Below, in pieces: positions 6,971 to 12,884 of a stretch of 17,771 nt of DNA. The first letter of the stretch is position 1, and every line of letters starts with the position of its first letter. The position numbers and the translations under genes are program-made. The notes below the pieces were generated by a model, which was given only the letters and a program-made list of their open reading frames with translations, was not told the origin of the DNA and did no database searches. The DNA is from Pseudomonadota bacterium (GTDB lineage Bacteria > Chloroflexota > Ktedonobacteria > Ktedonobacterales > JACDGC01): positions 1 to 17,771 of the forward strand of contig JAJPKG010000135.1 in NCBI GenBank assembly GCA_021323815.1, in the 5' to 3' direction.

Positions 6971-7567
6971 CTATCCCTTCGGATCGATCAGTTCGGTGAT
7001 TTTGACGCCGAAATATTCGTCAATGACGACGACTTCGCCACGTCCGATCAATTTGTCATTCACCAGAATGTCCACCGGCTCGCCGGCCAGGCGCTCTAAC
7101 TCGATGATGGAGCCGCGCCCCAGCCCCAGCACCTGCTGCAAGGTCATGCTGACGCGCCCCAGCTCGATGCTGACGCGCAATGGTACGTCCATCAACAAGC
7201 TGATGCCCGCGTCGGCGGTGATGTCGTTCTGCGCGGTCAGTTCCGGCAGTTTCGGCCCAGGCCCCGCCCCCGCCCCTCCCGTCGCGTCACGGGACCCCTG
7301 CTCCCCATCAGAACTGGGGAGGGGTGAGCGTTCAGGTAATGGCTCACGTTGATCATGGCCGGCAGGCTCTCGAATCTGCTCTCCCTCCCTGGCTTTGCTG
7401 GGGAGTGAGGCCAACCCCAGCGCGGCCAGTTCATCCGCGCTGATCTCGTCATCCAGTTTCGCGCTCTGGTTTTCCAGCGCGCCCTCAGAGGGCGAAGGGG
7501 CATCCATCCCGCCCAGCAGCGCGGCTAATTCGTCGCTGCTGATCTCGTCGTCAAGCTGATCTGCCAT
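6971..7567 (-). CDS. fliN: Flagellar motor switch protein FliN, with two FliM-like N-terminal motifs
   Basis: The 198-residue product ends in a SPOA (C-ring) domain at about 118-196: LMDVPLRVSIELGRVSMTLQ, LGLGRGSIIELERLAGEPVD, VNDKLIGRGEVVVIDEYFGV. The N-terminus carries two near-identical 14-residue motifs, residues 4-17 (LDDEISSDELAAL) and 37-50 (LDDEISADELAAL). They resemble the DEIDALL motif by which FliM or FliY binds phospho-CheY. Residues ~51-105 are a low-complexity linker encoded by interspersed repeat DNA. FliN builds the lower C-ring and helps dock the export ATPase. The ATG (7565-7567) is 2 nt past the motA stop, overlapping TAAGGATG, so translation is probably coupled. FliM is not in the window; whether this protein takes over CheY-P binding is inference. 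Confidence 0.92.
   Translation of the reverse strand: MADQLDDEISSDELAALLGGMDAPSPSEGALENQSAKLDDEISADELAALGLASLPSKAREGEQIREPAGHDQREPLPERSPLPSSDGEQGSRDATGGAGAGPGPKLPELTAQNDITADAGISLLMDVPLRVSIELGRVSMTLQQVLGLGRGSIIELERLAGEPVDILVNDKLIGRGEVVVIDEYFGVKITELIDPKG
7262..7416 (-). repeat. R1 repeat DNA inserted in frame in fliN
   Basis: On the minus strand this contains TTGGCCTCACTCCCCAGC followed by AAAGCCAGGGAGGG (7380-7412) and CACCCCTCCCCAGTTCTGAT then GGGGAGCAGGGG (7294-7326). These match the two halves of the 3890-4036 composite. The insertion lies between the second N-terminal motif and the SPOA domain and keeps the frame. It encodes SLPSKAREGE, related to the LLSKAG peptides in the CHAT protein. 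Confidence 0.7.
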
Positions 7568-7569
7568 CC

Positions 7570-8373
7570 TTATGCCGCCTTCTTCGCTTCGCTCGCGCCG
7601 GCCTCATCATCCGCCCCGCGTTTCTTCTTGTCGCGCGCCACCATGCCCTCGAGCTTCTGGCGCACCACGCGCGGATTCTCGCCGGACTGCACCGCCAGGA
7701 TGCCCTCAAGGGCGATCTGGCGGAAAAACACTTCTTCGTGGCTCTTGCGCTTGAGCTTGCCCCCCAGCGGCAGCCACAGCAGGTTCGCCGTGCACACGCC
7801 CCACAGCGTGGCGATGAAGGCCACCGCGATCTCTGGTCCCAGCGAGTTCGGATCAGAGAGGTTGCTGAGCACGTGAACCAGGCCCATGACGGTGCCGATG
7901 ATGCCCATCGTGGGAGCGAAGCCGCCCATCGCTTCCAGCATCCCAAACAACACTTCGTGGCGCTCGCCCATATGTTCCATCTGGCTTTCCAAGATGGCGC
8001 GCAGGGTTTCGGCGTCGGTGCCGTCCACCGCCAGCATCAGCGCTTGCTTCAGGAAAGGATCATCGATCTCTTGCGCGTCGCTTTCCAACGAGAGCAAACC
8101 GTTCTTGCGCGCCTTCTCGCCCAGTTCCACGAACCGCTCGATGAGCGCATGGGCGTCGTGTTTCTGCTGTTTGAAGACGATGCCGAAAAGTGCGGGCAGC
8201 TTCATCACGCATTCGAGCGGATAGGCGATCATGGTTGCGCCGATGGTGCCCCCAAAGACGATGAGCATGGCGGAAGGCGCGATGAGCGCGGCGGGGCTGC
8301 CGCCTTCCATGAGCATGGCGACGATGAGCGCGCCGAAGCCGACGATCAAGCCGATGAGCGTTGAGAGGTCCAT
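7570..8373 (-). CDS. motA: Flagellar stator protein MotA
   Basis: The 267-residue product has four membrane helices (about 4-22, 29-50, 150-170 and 182-203). It carries the MotA signature residues: cytoplasmic charges R89 and E97 in KARKNGLLSLE, Pro154 in GGFAPTMGIIGTVMGLV, Pro202 before the last cytoplasmic part, and EGILAVQSGENPRVVRQKL. MotA forms the stator's ion channel with MotB and drives the rotor through FliG. The ATG at 8371-8373 lies 3 nt after the flbD stop. The lysine- and acid-rich C-terminal tail (DKKKRGADDEAGASEAKKAA) is cytoplasmic. The identification is secure; H+ versus Na+ use is not resolved. Confidence 0.96.
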   Translation of the reverse strand: MDLSTLIGLIVGFGALIVAMLMEGGSPAALIAPSAMLIVFGGTIGATMIAYPLECVMKLPALFGIVFKQQKHDAHALIERFVELGEKARKNGLLSLESDAQEIDDPFLKQALMLAVDGTDAETLRAILESQMEHMGERHEVLFGMLEAMGGFAPTMGIIGTVMGLVHVLSNLSDPNSLGPEIAVAFIATLWGVCTANLLWLPLGGKLKRKSHEEVFFRQIALEGILAVQSGENPRVVRQKLEGMVARDKKKRGADDEAGASEAKKAA

Positions 8374-8376
8374 CGC

Positions 8377-8649
8377 TTAGTCTGCGTCCCCCGTTTCCGC
8401 GTCCTGCTCATCGGCATCATGGCGCATCTCGTTCCAGCGCTGCATGGCCACAATGCGGCTCGGCGCGCGCTGCGCGATCTGGCGGTGATAGTCCGCGATG
8501 CGCTGCACCACGTCGGCGGCGCTTTCGCGCACCAGCAGCTTCTTATGGTCGATCAGCGACACCACAGTATCCGGCGTGGTTTCGACAAATTCGATGAATT
8601 CGACGTTGACGTAAAATCGCGTGCCGTCGAAACGGGTTAGTTCGATCAT
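8377..8649 (-). CDS. flbD: FlbD/SwrD family flagellar protein
   Basis: The 90-residue product begins MIELTRFDGTRFYVNVEFIEF and continues ETTPDTVVSLIDHKKLLVRE, the conserved core of the small FlbD (SwrD) family. The last ~30 residues are a charged extension. In Bacillus the family member raises flagellar power; in many genomes it sits directly before motA, as here. The ATG (8647-8649) has GGGAGGATGCCGCG upstream on the minus strand. It is the first gene of the minus-strand operon, so the operon promoter should lie in 8650-8847. Confidence 0.88.
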   Translation of the reverse strand: MIELTRFDGTRFYVNVEFIEFVETTPDTVVSLIDHKKLLVRESAADVVQRIADYHRQIAQRAPSRIVAMQRWNEMRHDADEQDAETGDAD

Positions 8650-8686
8650 CGCGGCATCCTCCCACTCTTTTCATCGTCGCATTTCC

Positions 8687-8692
8687 ATTGTA
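8687..8692 (-). promoter_or_regulatory. Candidate -10 box for the flbD-motA-fliN-motB-fliL-fliO operon
   Basis: The minus strand reads TACAAT here (5 of 6 to TATAAT), about 38 bp before the flbD start. No good -35 box is seen at 16-18 bp. The rest of the divergent gap 8650-8847 contains, on the plus strand, GCCGATGA at 8779-8786, a partial match to the flagellar sigma28 -10 (GCCGATAA), with no matching -35. The gap also holds a 17-codon frame at 8777-8830 that is probably chance. Confidence 0.3.
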
Positions 8693-8847
8693 GATAGCCC
8701 TCTGTAAGCGAACTATGGGCGAAGGTCCCCAATTCGGGCGCGATCGTGGATGTGAGGGTTCAGGGGCGGAAAGGGCATGCCGATGATGAAGGAGAACGAG
8801 CGGCAACGTTCATCGGATTTTCAGGCGTGAAAGGAGTACGTGATTCG

Positions 8848-9279
8848 ATGACGCTTTCTTCTCTGGCACAGGCCCAGGCGCAAGTGGCACGAGCGCGGGC
8901 AAAGCAGCAATATCAGCAAGCGCAGACGCTGACGGTGACGCCGGGGCAATTGGTGGTGCTGCTCTATGACGGCGTGCTGCGCTTCGCGCGCCGGGCGCGC
9001 CTGGCGCTGGAAGATCGCACCTATGAGGCGGCGCATAACGCGCTCATTCGCGCGCAAGCCATCATCAACGAACTGGATGCCACCCTCAATGACGATGCCG
9101 GCGCGATCTCCGTCAATCTCCACCGGATTTATGCCTATTGCCTGCAACGGCTCGTCGAAGCGAATGTGAAAAAGGATGCTGCCCCCATAGGCGAAGTCAT
9201 CACCCATTTCGAGACGCTGCTGGCGGCATGGCGACAGGCAGTGGCCGAGGTGGATAAGGCCCCCAAGCCGCAAGAGTGA
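8848..9279 (+). CDS. fliS: Flagellin chaperone FliS
   Basis: The start is the ATG at 8848 with AAGGAG at 8831-8836; the frame stays open upstream to 8746, but that part has no family likeness or ribosome site. The 143-residue product matches FliS along its length: TPGQLVVLLYDGVLRFARRA, AHNALIRAQAIINELDATL, and NLHRIYAYCLQRLVEANVKK. FliS binds the C-terminus of flagellin in the cytoplasm, prevents early polymerisation and delivers it for export. It has a ~15-residue Ala/Gln-rich N-terminal extension. It diverges from the flbD operon and is followed by a FliT/FlgN-like gene. No flagellin gene (fliC) is in the window. Confidence 0.95.
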   Translation: MTLSSLAQAQAQVARARAKQQYQQAQTLTVTPGQLVVLLYDGVLRFARRARLALEDRTYEAAHNALIRAQAIINELDATLNDDAGAISVNLHRIYAYCLQRLVEANVKKDAAPIGEVITHFETLLAAWRQAVAEVDKAPKPQE

Positions 9280-9280
9280 G

Positions 9281-9332
9281 GGGCGGGACACGGAGAACAC
9301 GGAAAATAATGGAGCACGGAAGGGCACGGAAA
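9281..9332 (+). repeat. Four CACGGA units between fliS and the next gene
   Basis: CACGGA occurs at 9289, 9298, 9315 and 9325, within sequence resembling the widely scattered bacterial ACACGGAGAACACGGA-type simple repeats. The last copy also supplies the purine-rich stretch (GGAAATGTC) before the ATG at 9337. Confidence 0.5.
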
Positions 9333-9336
9333 TGTC

Positions 9337-9684
9337 ATGGACGAATTTGACGCGTTATGCGCGCAGTTGCGGGCACTGACTGAGGCGCTGCAAACGGCGT
9401 TGCTGGCCGGGGATGTGGCCGGTTTCGCGCGGATCGTGCGCGGGCGCGCGCCGCTGCTGAGGCAGGCGCTGGCGCTGTGGGAAGCCGCGCCGCCGGAGCA
9501 ACGAATGGAAATGGAACCGAAATTGCAGAATGTGCTGGCGGCCAATGCGCTGGCCATTCAGGCCGGCGAGGATTGGCTGCGTGATGCCCGCGAGCGCATG
9601 CTGGCCCTGCGGCGCGGTGTGACCGTGATGGAACGCTACCGTGTCCCGCTGGCGCTGCTGCCGGGAAAGCCGCCAGCGATTTAG
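9337..9684 (+). CDS. Small helical protein, candidate FliT/FlgN-like flagellar chaperone
   Basis: The 115-residue product is predicted to be almost wholly alpha-helical, with heptad-like leucines and alanines (MDEFDALCAQLRALTEALQT, then LLRQALALWEAAPPEQRMEM, then RDARERMLALRRGVTVMERY). I see no enzyme motif and no membrane segment. Its position just after fliS, its size and its long antiparallel-helix look match FliT or FlgN export chaperones, which are poorly conserved in sequence. The ATG at 9337 is preceded by GGA seven bases upstream. The call rests mainly on position and composition. Confidence 0.55.
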   Translation: MDEFDALCAQLRALTEALQTALLAGDVAGFARIVRGRAPLLRQALALWEAAPPEQRMEMEPKLQNVLAANALAIQAGEDWLRDARERMLALRRGVTVMERYRVPLALLPGKPPAI

Positions 9685-9739
9685 CAGTTTCACCCGCACG
9701 GATGCCATGTGATCGATTTCACACGATGGAGCGTTTAAC

Positions 9740-10438
9740 ATGGCACGCATGGGGAAAACCACCAAACGGCCAATCCCCCAAAAGTCCTCGCGCACGTGGT
9801 TATTGATCACCATGATCGCCGCGATATTCGCGGGAATCGCCGGGGGATTTACCCTATATCACCTGAATCCGCGCGTCGAACAGATTGTCGCGCGGTGGTT
9901 ACCGGGCAGGGCGCTGACGGTGGTCGCCACCGGCACGCCGACAGGCGGCGCAAAGCGTGGCACCGCGCCGGAAAGCACGCCGACGACGCTGCAACAGTTC
10001 AATGCCGCCATCACCAGTTATCAGGCGCAGCCGATGGACGCCCATACCGGATTGCGGCTGATCATTCCCAAACTGCACATGAACGCGCCGATTGTGGAAC
10101 GCGGGCTGGTGCAGGGCTGGATGGTGGTGGCACCGGGCGATGCAGTGACGCACTTCATTTACTCGGCGTATCCCGGCGCAGTGGGCAATGCGGTGCTCTA
10201 TTCGCATGCCGGGACGGAGTTTCGCCATCTTGACTCGCTATCCGTGGGTGATACAATCGTGGTCCAGACGCCGCGCGGTGCCGCCCAGTTTCGGGTGCGC
10301 GAGCTGCGCATCGTCGCGCCGACGGACGTGTCGGTGCTGGACGCGAGCCAGACGGCGACGCTCACGCTGCTGACGTGCTATCCCTTTGGGGTGGACTCAT
10401 CGCGGCTGGTGGTCATCGCCGATCTGGTCGGGCCGTAA
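9740..10438 (+). CDS. Sortase, class E/F-like transpeptidase
   Basis: The 232-residue product has one N-terminal membrane anchor (~20-40), a Thr/Pro-rich linker (~60-85) and a sortase barrel (~100-232). The catalytic residues are visible: His156 in LYSHAG, Cys213 in LTLLTCYPFG, and Arg222 in SSRLVVIADL. Sortases cut an LPxTG-like signal and attach the protein to the envelope or to another protein. No pilin or LPxTG protein is next to it, so it is probably a housekeeping or orphan enzyme. The ATG at 9740 has GGAG at 9728-9731. It follows the flagellar chaperone gene by 55 bp and the next gene starts 16 bp later with a strong ribosome site, so those two may share a transcript. Confidence 0.92.
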   Translation: MARMGKTTKRPIPQKSSRTWLLITMIAAIFAGIAGGFTLYHLNPRVEQIVARWLPGRALTVVATGTPTGGAKRGTAPESTPTTLQQFNAAITSYQAQPMDAHTGLRLIIPKLHMNAPIVERGLVQGWMVVAPGDAVTHFIYSAYPGAVGNAVLYSHAGTEFRHLDSLSVGDTIVVQTPRGAAQFRVRELRIVAPTDVSVLDASQTATLTLLTCYPFGVDSSRLVVIADLVGP

Positions 10439-10454
10439 AGGAGGAACCTCATCT

Positions 10455-10976
10455 ATGCCAGGATCGGCCATTGCTACGTGGAACGGCGCTTCTCAACCCA
10501 TGACGCCGCGCGACCAGCGCCTGGCGTTGCTGCTGGATGAGATCTGGCGCGCGCACTTTGCCGACATCCCGCGACCAAACGAACTGGTGGTAGGCTTCGG
10601 TTTCCCGTGGAAATGGCGACTGGGAAGGATCCGCATGTCGCTGGATGCGCGCATCTCAGAGATCACCCTCAACGGGCTGTTGGATCGCCCGGAGGTGCCG
10701 TGCGAGATTTATATTGCCATCATGGCGCACGAGATTGTGCATTACGCGCAGGGGTTCGCCTCGCCGCTGCCGCGAGCGCAACGCCACGCCCACGCACATG
10801 GCGCGGTGAGTCGCGAACTGGCACAGCGCGGGCTGGGCGCGACGGAGCTGCTGTTGCACGAATGGGGCGAGCACGTGTGGCCGCGCCTGCGCGCTCAGGC
10901 GATGGTCGAGCGCCAGCAGGCAAGACGGCAACCGCTTGTGCCAGTCCCTTGCACTGCGCGCGCAAATGTGGTATAG
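10455..10976 (+). CDS. SprT-like zinc metallopeptidase
   Basis: The start is the ATG at 10455, with AAAGGAGGAAC ten bases upstream; an in-frame ATG at 10386 lies inside the sortase gene. The 173-residue product has a central HExxH motif (AHEIVHYAQG, residues 91-100). A His-rich segment follows (RHAHAHG, 110-116) whose final HG could supply a third zinc ligand, as in SprT-like or M48-like folds. Before it is a beta-rich stretch (GFGFPWKWRLGRIRMSLDAR). There is no signal peptide or membrane helix, so it is cytoplasmic. The substrate is unknown; SprT-like proteins act on DNA-protein crosslinks in eukaryotes. The rho promoter overlaps its stop codon. Confidence 0.7.
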   Translation: MPGSAIATWNGASQPMTPRDQRLALLLDEIWRAHFADIPRPNELVVGFGFPWKWRLGRIRMSLDARISEITLNGLLDRPEVPCEIYIAIMAHEIVHYAQGFASPLPRAQRHAHAHGAVSRELAQRGLGATELLLHEWGEHVWPRLRAQAMVERQQARRQPLVPVPCTARANVV

Positions 10977-10977
10977 T
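10949..10977 (+). promoter_or_regulatory. Likely rho promoter (extended -10)
   Basis: TTGCAC (10949-10954), a 17-bp spacer, then TATAGT (10972-10977) preceded by TG one base upstream (TGGTATAGT), giving an extended -10. It overlaps the stop of the metallopeptidase gene and would start RNA near 10984, leaving a leader of about 355 nt before rho. Confidence 0.6.
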
Positions 10978-10983
10978 TGAAGC

Positions 10984-11338
10984 AAAGCAGTGCAGACAAC
11001 CGCCAGGCAAGGCTGCCGCGCGTCTTTTGTCGCACGCCCCACGGCGCAGAGCGCAAGCAGCAGAGAGTTGACGACTCTGCGCCAATTGTCTGGAATGTGG
11101 CGTCACTCCACCAGCGGAAGCGGCTCTTCCGCTGAGGCGCGTCTGTGATTACGCCACACCTCACCCACTTTTTCGGCAAGCGCTGGCGCTTCCGCGCACA
11201 GGGTGGATTGTGTAAACCAGCCTGCATGTCACGGCGTTTCCCGATATTCCACGGCCTTTACGGGATGCTGTACCTATCAACACATCAGCCCCCCATCATT
11301 CAATCACCGCACATAAGCAGAGAGGAAGGGCGACGTAT
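10984..11338 (+). promoter_or_regulatory. Structured 5' leader of rho
   Basis: This 355-nt stretch holds no convincing gene but several perfect stems. GGCGCAGAG (11043-11051) pairs with CTCTGCGCC (11075-11083). The same CTCTGC can instead pair with GCAGAG at 11060-11065, so the two are mutually exclusive. TGTGGCGT (11096-11103) pairs with ACGCCACA (11151-11158) and encloses CAGCGGAAG/CTTCCGCTG (11112-11120 with 11126-11134). Rho is known to control its own synthesis through leader attenuation in other bacteria; a similar role here is inference. A 67-codon frame at 11145-11348 overlapping the rho start is probably chance. Confidence 0.5.
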
Positions 11339-12655
11339 ATGTCCTTGACCACGCGTGAACCCACATCTTATGCGCCTGGTCTTCGCCCCAAGCACGTGAA
11401 TATCACCGAGCTGGAAAGCAAATCGCTGGAAGAATTGCGCGATCTGGCTCGCGAGCTGGATCTCTCCGGCTATACCACGCTCAAAAAGCAAGATCTGATG
11501 TTCCGGCTGTTGCAGGCGCATAGTGAGCAACAAAGCACCATTTTTGCCGCAGGGTTGTTGGAGGCAGTTGAAGACGGCTTTGGCTTTCTGCGCCAGGAAC
11601 GTTTCTTGCCCGGCAACATGGACGTCTATGTCTCGCAGTCGCAGATCCGCCGTTTTGGGCTGCGCCCAGGGGATATGGTCTCCGGTCAGGTGCGCCCCCC
11701 CAAGGAGAGCGAGAAATATTATGGGCTGCTCCGCGTTGAGGCCGTCAACGGCATGGACCCCGAAGTGGCCAAGCATCGCCCCCACTTTGAAGCGCTGACC
11801 CCCATCTTCCCCGACAAGATGTTCAATCTGGAGACCGATCCCACCAATCTGACGGGACGCCTCATCAACCTGGTCGCCCCCATCGGGCGCGGACAGCGCG
11901 GCCTCATTGTCGCGCCGCCCAAAGCGGGCAAGACGATTTTGCTGAAAAACATCGCCAACGCCATCGCCAAGAATCACCCCGAAGTCCACCTGATCATCGC
12001 CCTCATTGCCGAACGCCCCGAAGAAGTGACCGACATGCGCCGCTCGGTGAAGGCCGAGGTGGTCAGCGCGACCTTCGATGAAGCGCCGGAAACGCACACC
12101 CGCGTGGCTGAGATGGTGCTGGAACGCGCCAAACGGCTGGTGGAATCCGGCAAGGACGTGGTGGTGCTGCTCGACAGTCTCACCCGCCTGGGCCGTGCCT
12201 ATAACCTGGCCGTGCCGAACTCTGGCCGCACCCTTTCCGGCGGCCTGGACCCCGTCGCGCTTTACCCGCCGAAGCGCTTTTTCGGCGCGGCGCGCAACAT
12301 TGAGGAAGGTGGCAGCCTGACGATCATCGCCACCGTGCTGATCGACACAAACTCGCGCCTCGACGACGCGATTTATGAAGAGTTCAAAGGCACCGGCAAC
12401 AGCGAGATCACGCTGGACCGCAAGCTGGCGGAGCGCCGCGTCTTCCCGGCCATCGACATCTCGCGCACCAGCACCCGCCGCGACGACCTGTTGCAAGACG
12501 AAAAGAGCCTGCGCGCCATCGTCACCATGCGCCGCATGTTCACCACCCTCGCCGAGCAGCGCGGTCTGGACGCGATGGAAGCGGTCATCAGCCAGCTTTC
12601 CAAGACGAAAGACAACGCCGAGTTTTTGGCCGGGCTGAACCGGACGATCTCGTAG
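11339..12655 (+). CDS. rho: Transcription termination factor Rho
   Basis: The 438-residue product has a Rho N-terminal helical domain (~21-62, ITELESKSLEELRDLAREL and KKQDLMFRLLQ). The cold-shock-like RNA-binding domain (~65-135) carries the RNP1-type DGFGFLR, and the RecA-type ATPase follows (~170-438). Walker A is APPKAGKT (192-199) and Walker B is VVLLDS (275-280). RLGRAYN, SGRTLSGGLDP, KRFFGAARNIEEGGSLTII and EEFKGTGNSEITLDRKLAER are also present. Rho is a hexameric helicase that ends untranslated transcripts. The length is normal and there are no large insertions. The first ~20 residues are an extra N-terminal tail. The ATG at 11339 has GAGGAAGGG eight bases before it. It is transcribed alone, between a promoter/leader and a terminator-like hairpin. 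Confidence 0.98.
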   Translation: MSLTTREPTSYAPGLRPKHVNITELESKSLEELRDLARELDLSGYTTLKKQDLMFRLLQAHSEQQSTIFAAGLLEAVEDGFGFLRQERFLPGNMDVYVSQSQIRRFGLRPGDMVSGQVRPPKESEKYYGLLRVEAVNGMDPEVAKHRPHFEALTPIFPDKMFNLETDPTNLTGRLINLVAPIGRGQRGLIVAPPKAGKTILLKNIANAIAKNHPEVHLIIALIAERPEEVTDMRRSVKAEVVSATFDEAPETHTRVAEMVLERAKRLVESGKDVVVLLDSLTRLGRAYNLAVPNSGRTLSGGLDPVALYPPKRFFGAARNIEEGGSLTIIATVLIDTNSRLDDAIYEEFKGTGNSEITLDRKLAERRVFPAIDISRTSTRRDDLLQDEKSLRAIVTMRRMFTTLAEQRGLDAMEAVISQLSKTKDNAEFLAGLNRTIS

Positions 12656-12686
12656 GCCTTCGCCTTGCTGAGCTTTTTGGAATAAT

Positions 12687-12714
12687 GGATGCCGTCACGT
12701 TCGTGGCGGCATCC
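12687..12714 (+). terminator. Hairpin terminator after rho
   Basis: GGATGCCGTCAC pairs with GTGGCGGCATCC over 12 positions with one G-T wobble and a GTTC loop. It ends 31 bp past the rho stop region and is followed by GTGCTTAAATCTTT, a weak T-rich tail rather than a clean T-run. It marks the boundary between rho and the AT-rich fic island. Confidence 0.6.
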
Positions 12715-12746
12715 GTGCTTAAATCTTTCAGCGTTATATCCCACGC

Positions 12747-12775
12747 TTGACAGATGTGATATCGTTATTATCGAT
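12747..12775 (+). promoter_or_regulatory. Candidate fic promoter
   Basis: A perfect TTGACA (12747-12752) lies 16-17 bp before TATCGA/ATCGAT, a poor -10 that falls inside the first dyad (12765-12797). A protein bound there would block polymerase. The leader to the fic ATG would be about 100 nt. Confidence 0.45.
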
Positions 12776-12797
12776 AAGACCCCTCAAACGATAATAA
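12765..12797 (+). promoter_or_regulatory. Operator-like dyad 1 before fic
   Basis: TTATTATCG (12765-12773) and CGATAATAA (12789-12797) form a perfect 9-bp inverted repeat with a 15-bp gap. The left arm also begins the palindrome TTATCGATAA (12768-12777). It overlaps the candidate fic -10. Confidence 0.6.
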
Positions 12798-12804
12798 GGC
12801 ATTG

Positions 12805-12830
12805 CCATATTATCCTATCCGATAATATGG
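12805..12830 (+). promoter_or_regulatory. Operator-like dyad 2 before fic
   Basis: CCATATTATC (12805-12814), spacer CTATCC, then GATAATATGG (12821-12830): a perfect 10-bp inverted repeat. Its centre lies about 36 bp from the centres of dyads 1 and 3. It could also form an RNA hairpin in the leader. Confidence 0.6.
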
Positions 12831-12839
12831 AGATCATTG

Positions 12840-12871
12840 TTATCGATAGAGAGGCCTAACCGATAATAAGG
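12840..12871 (+). promoter_or_regulatory. Operator-like dyad 3 overlapping the fic ribosome site
   Basis: TTATCGATA (12840-12848) and CGATAATAAGG (12861-12871) repeat the layout of dyad 1, with the same 15-bp gap between TTATCG and CGATAA. 27 of 39 positions are identical to 12768-12806. Its right arm runs into AAGGGG (12868-12873), the likely ribosome site for the ATG at 12885. Confidence 0.6.
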
Positions 12872-12884
12872 GGATGCCCTATCT

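Noticed and set aside
8777..8830. 17-codon frame before fliS (MPMMKENERQRSSDFQA)
   Set aside because: It is too short to support and its ribosome site is too close to the ATG.
11145..11348. Possible 67-codon leader peptide overlapping the rho start
   Set aside because: There is no clear ribosome site; it overlaps stems of the structured leader and looks like chance, although a leader-peptide role cannot be excluded without comparison.
11300..12496. 398-codon open frame antisense to rho
   Set aside because: It mirrors the conserved rho coding sequence in a GC-rich genome, with no domain likeness or ribosome site.
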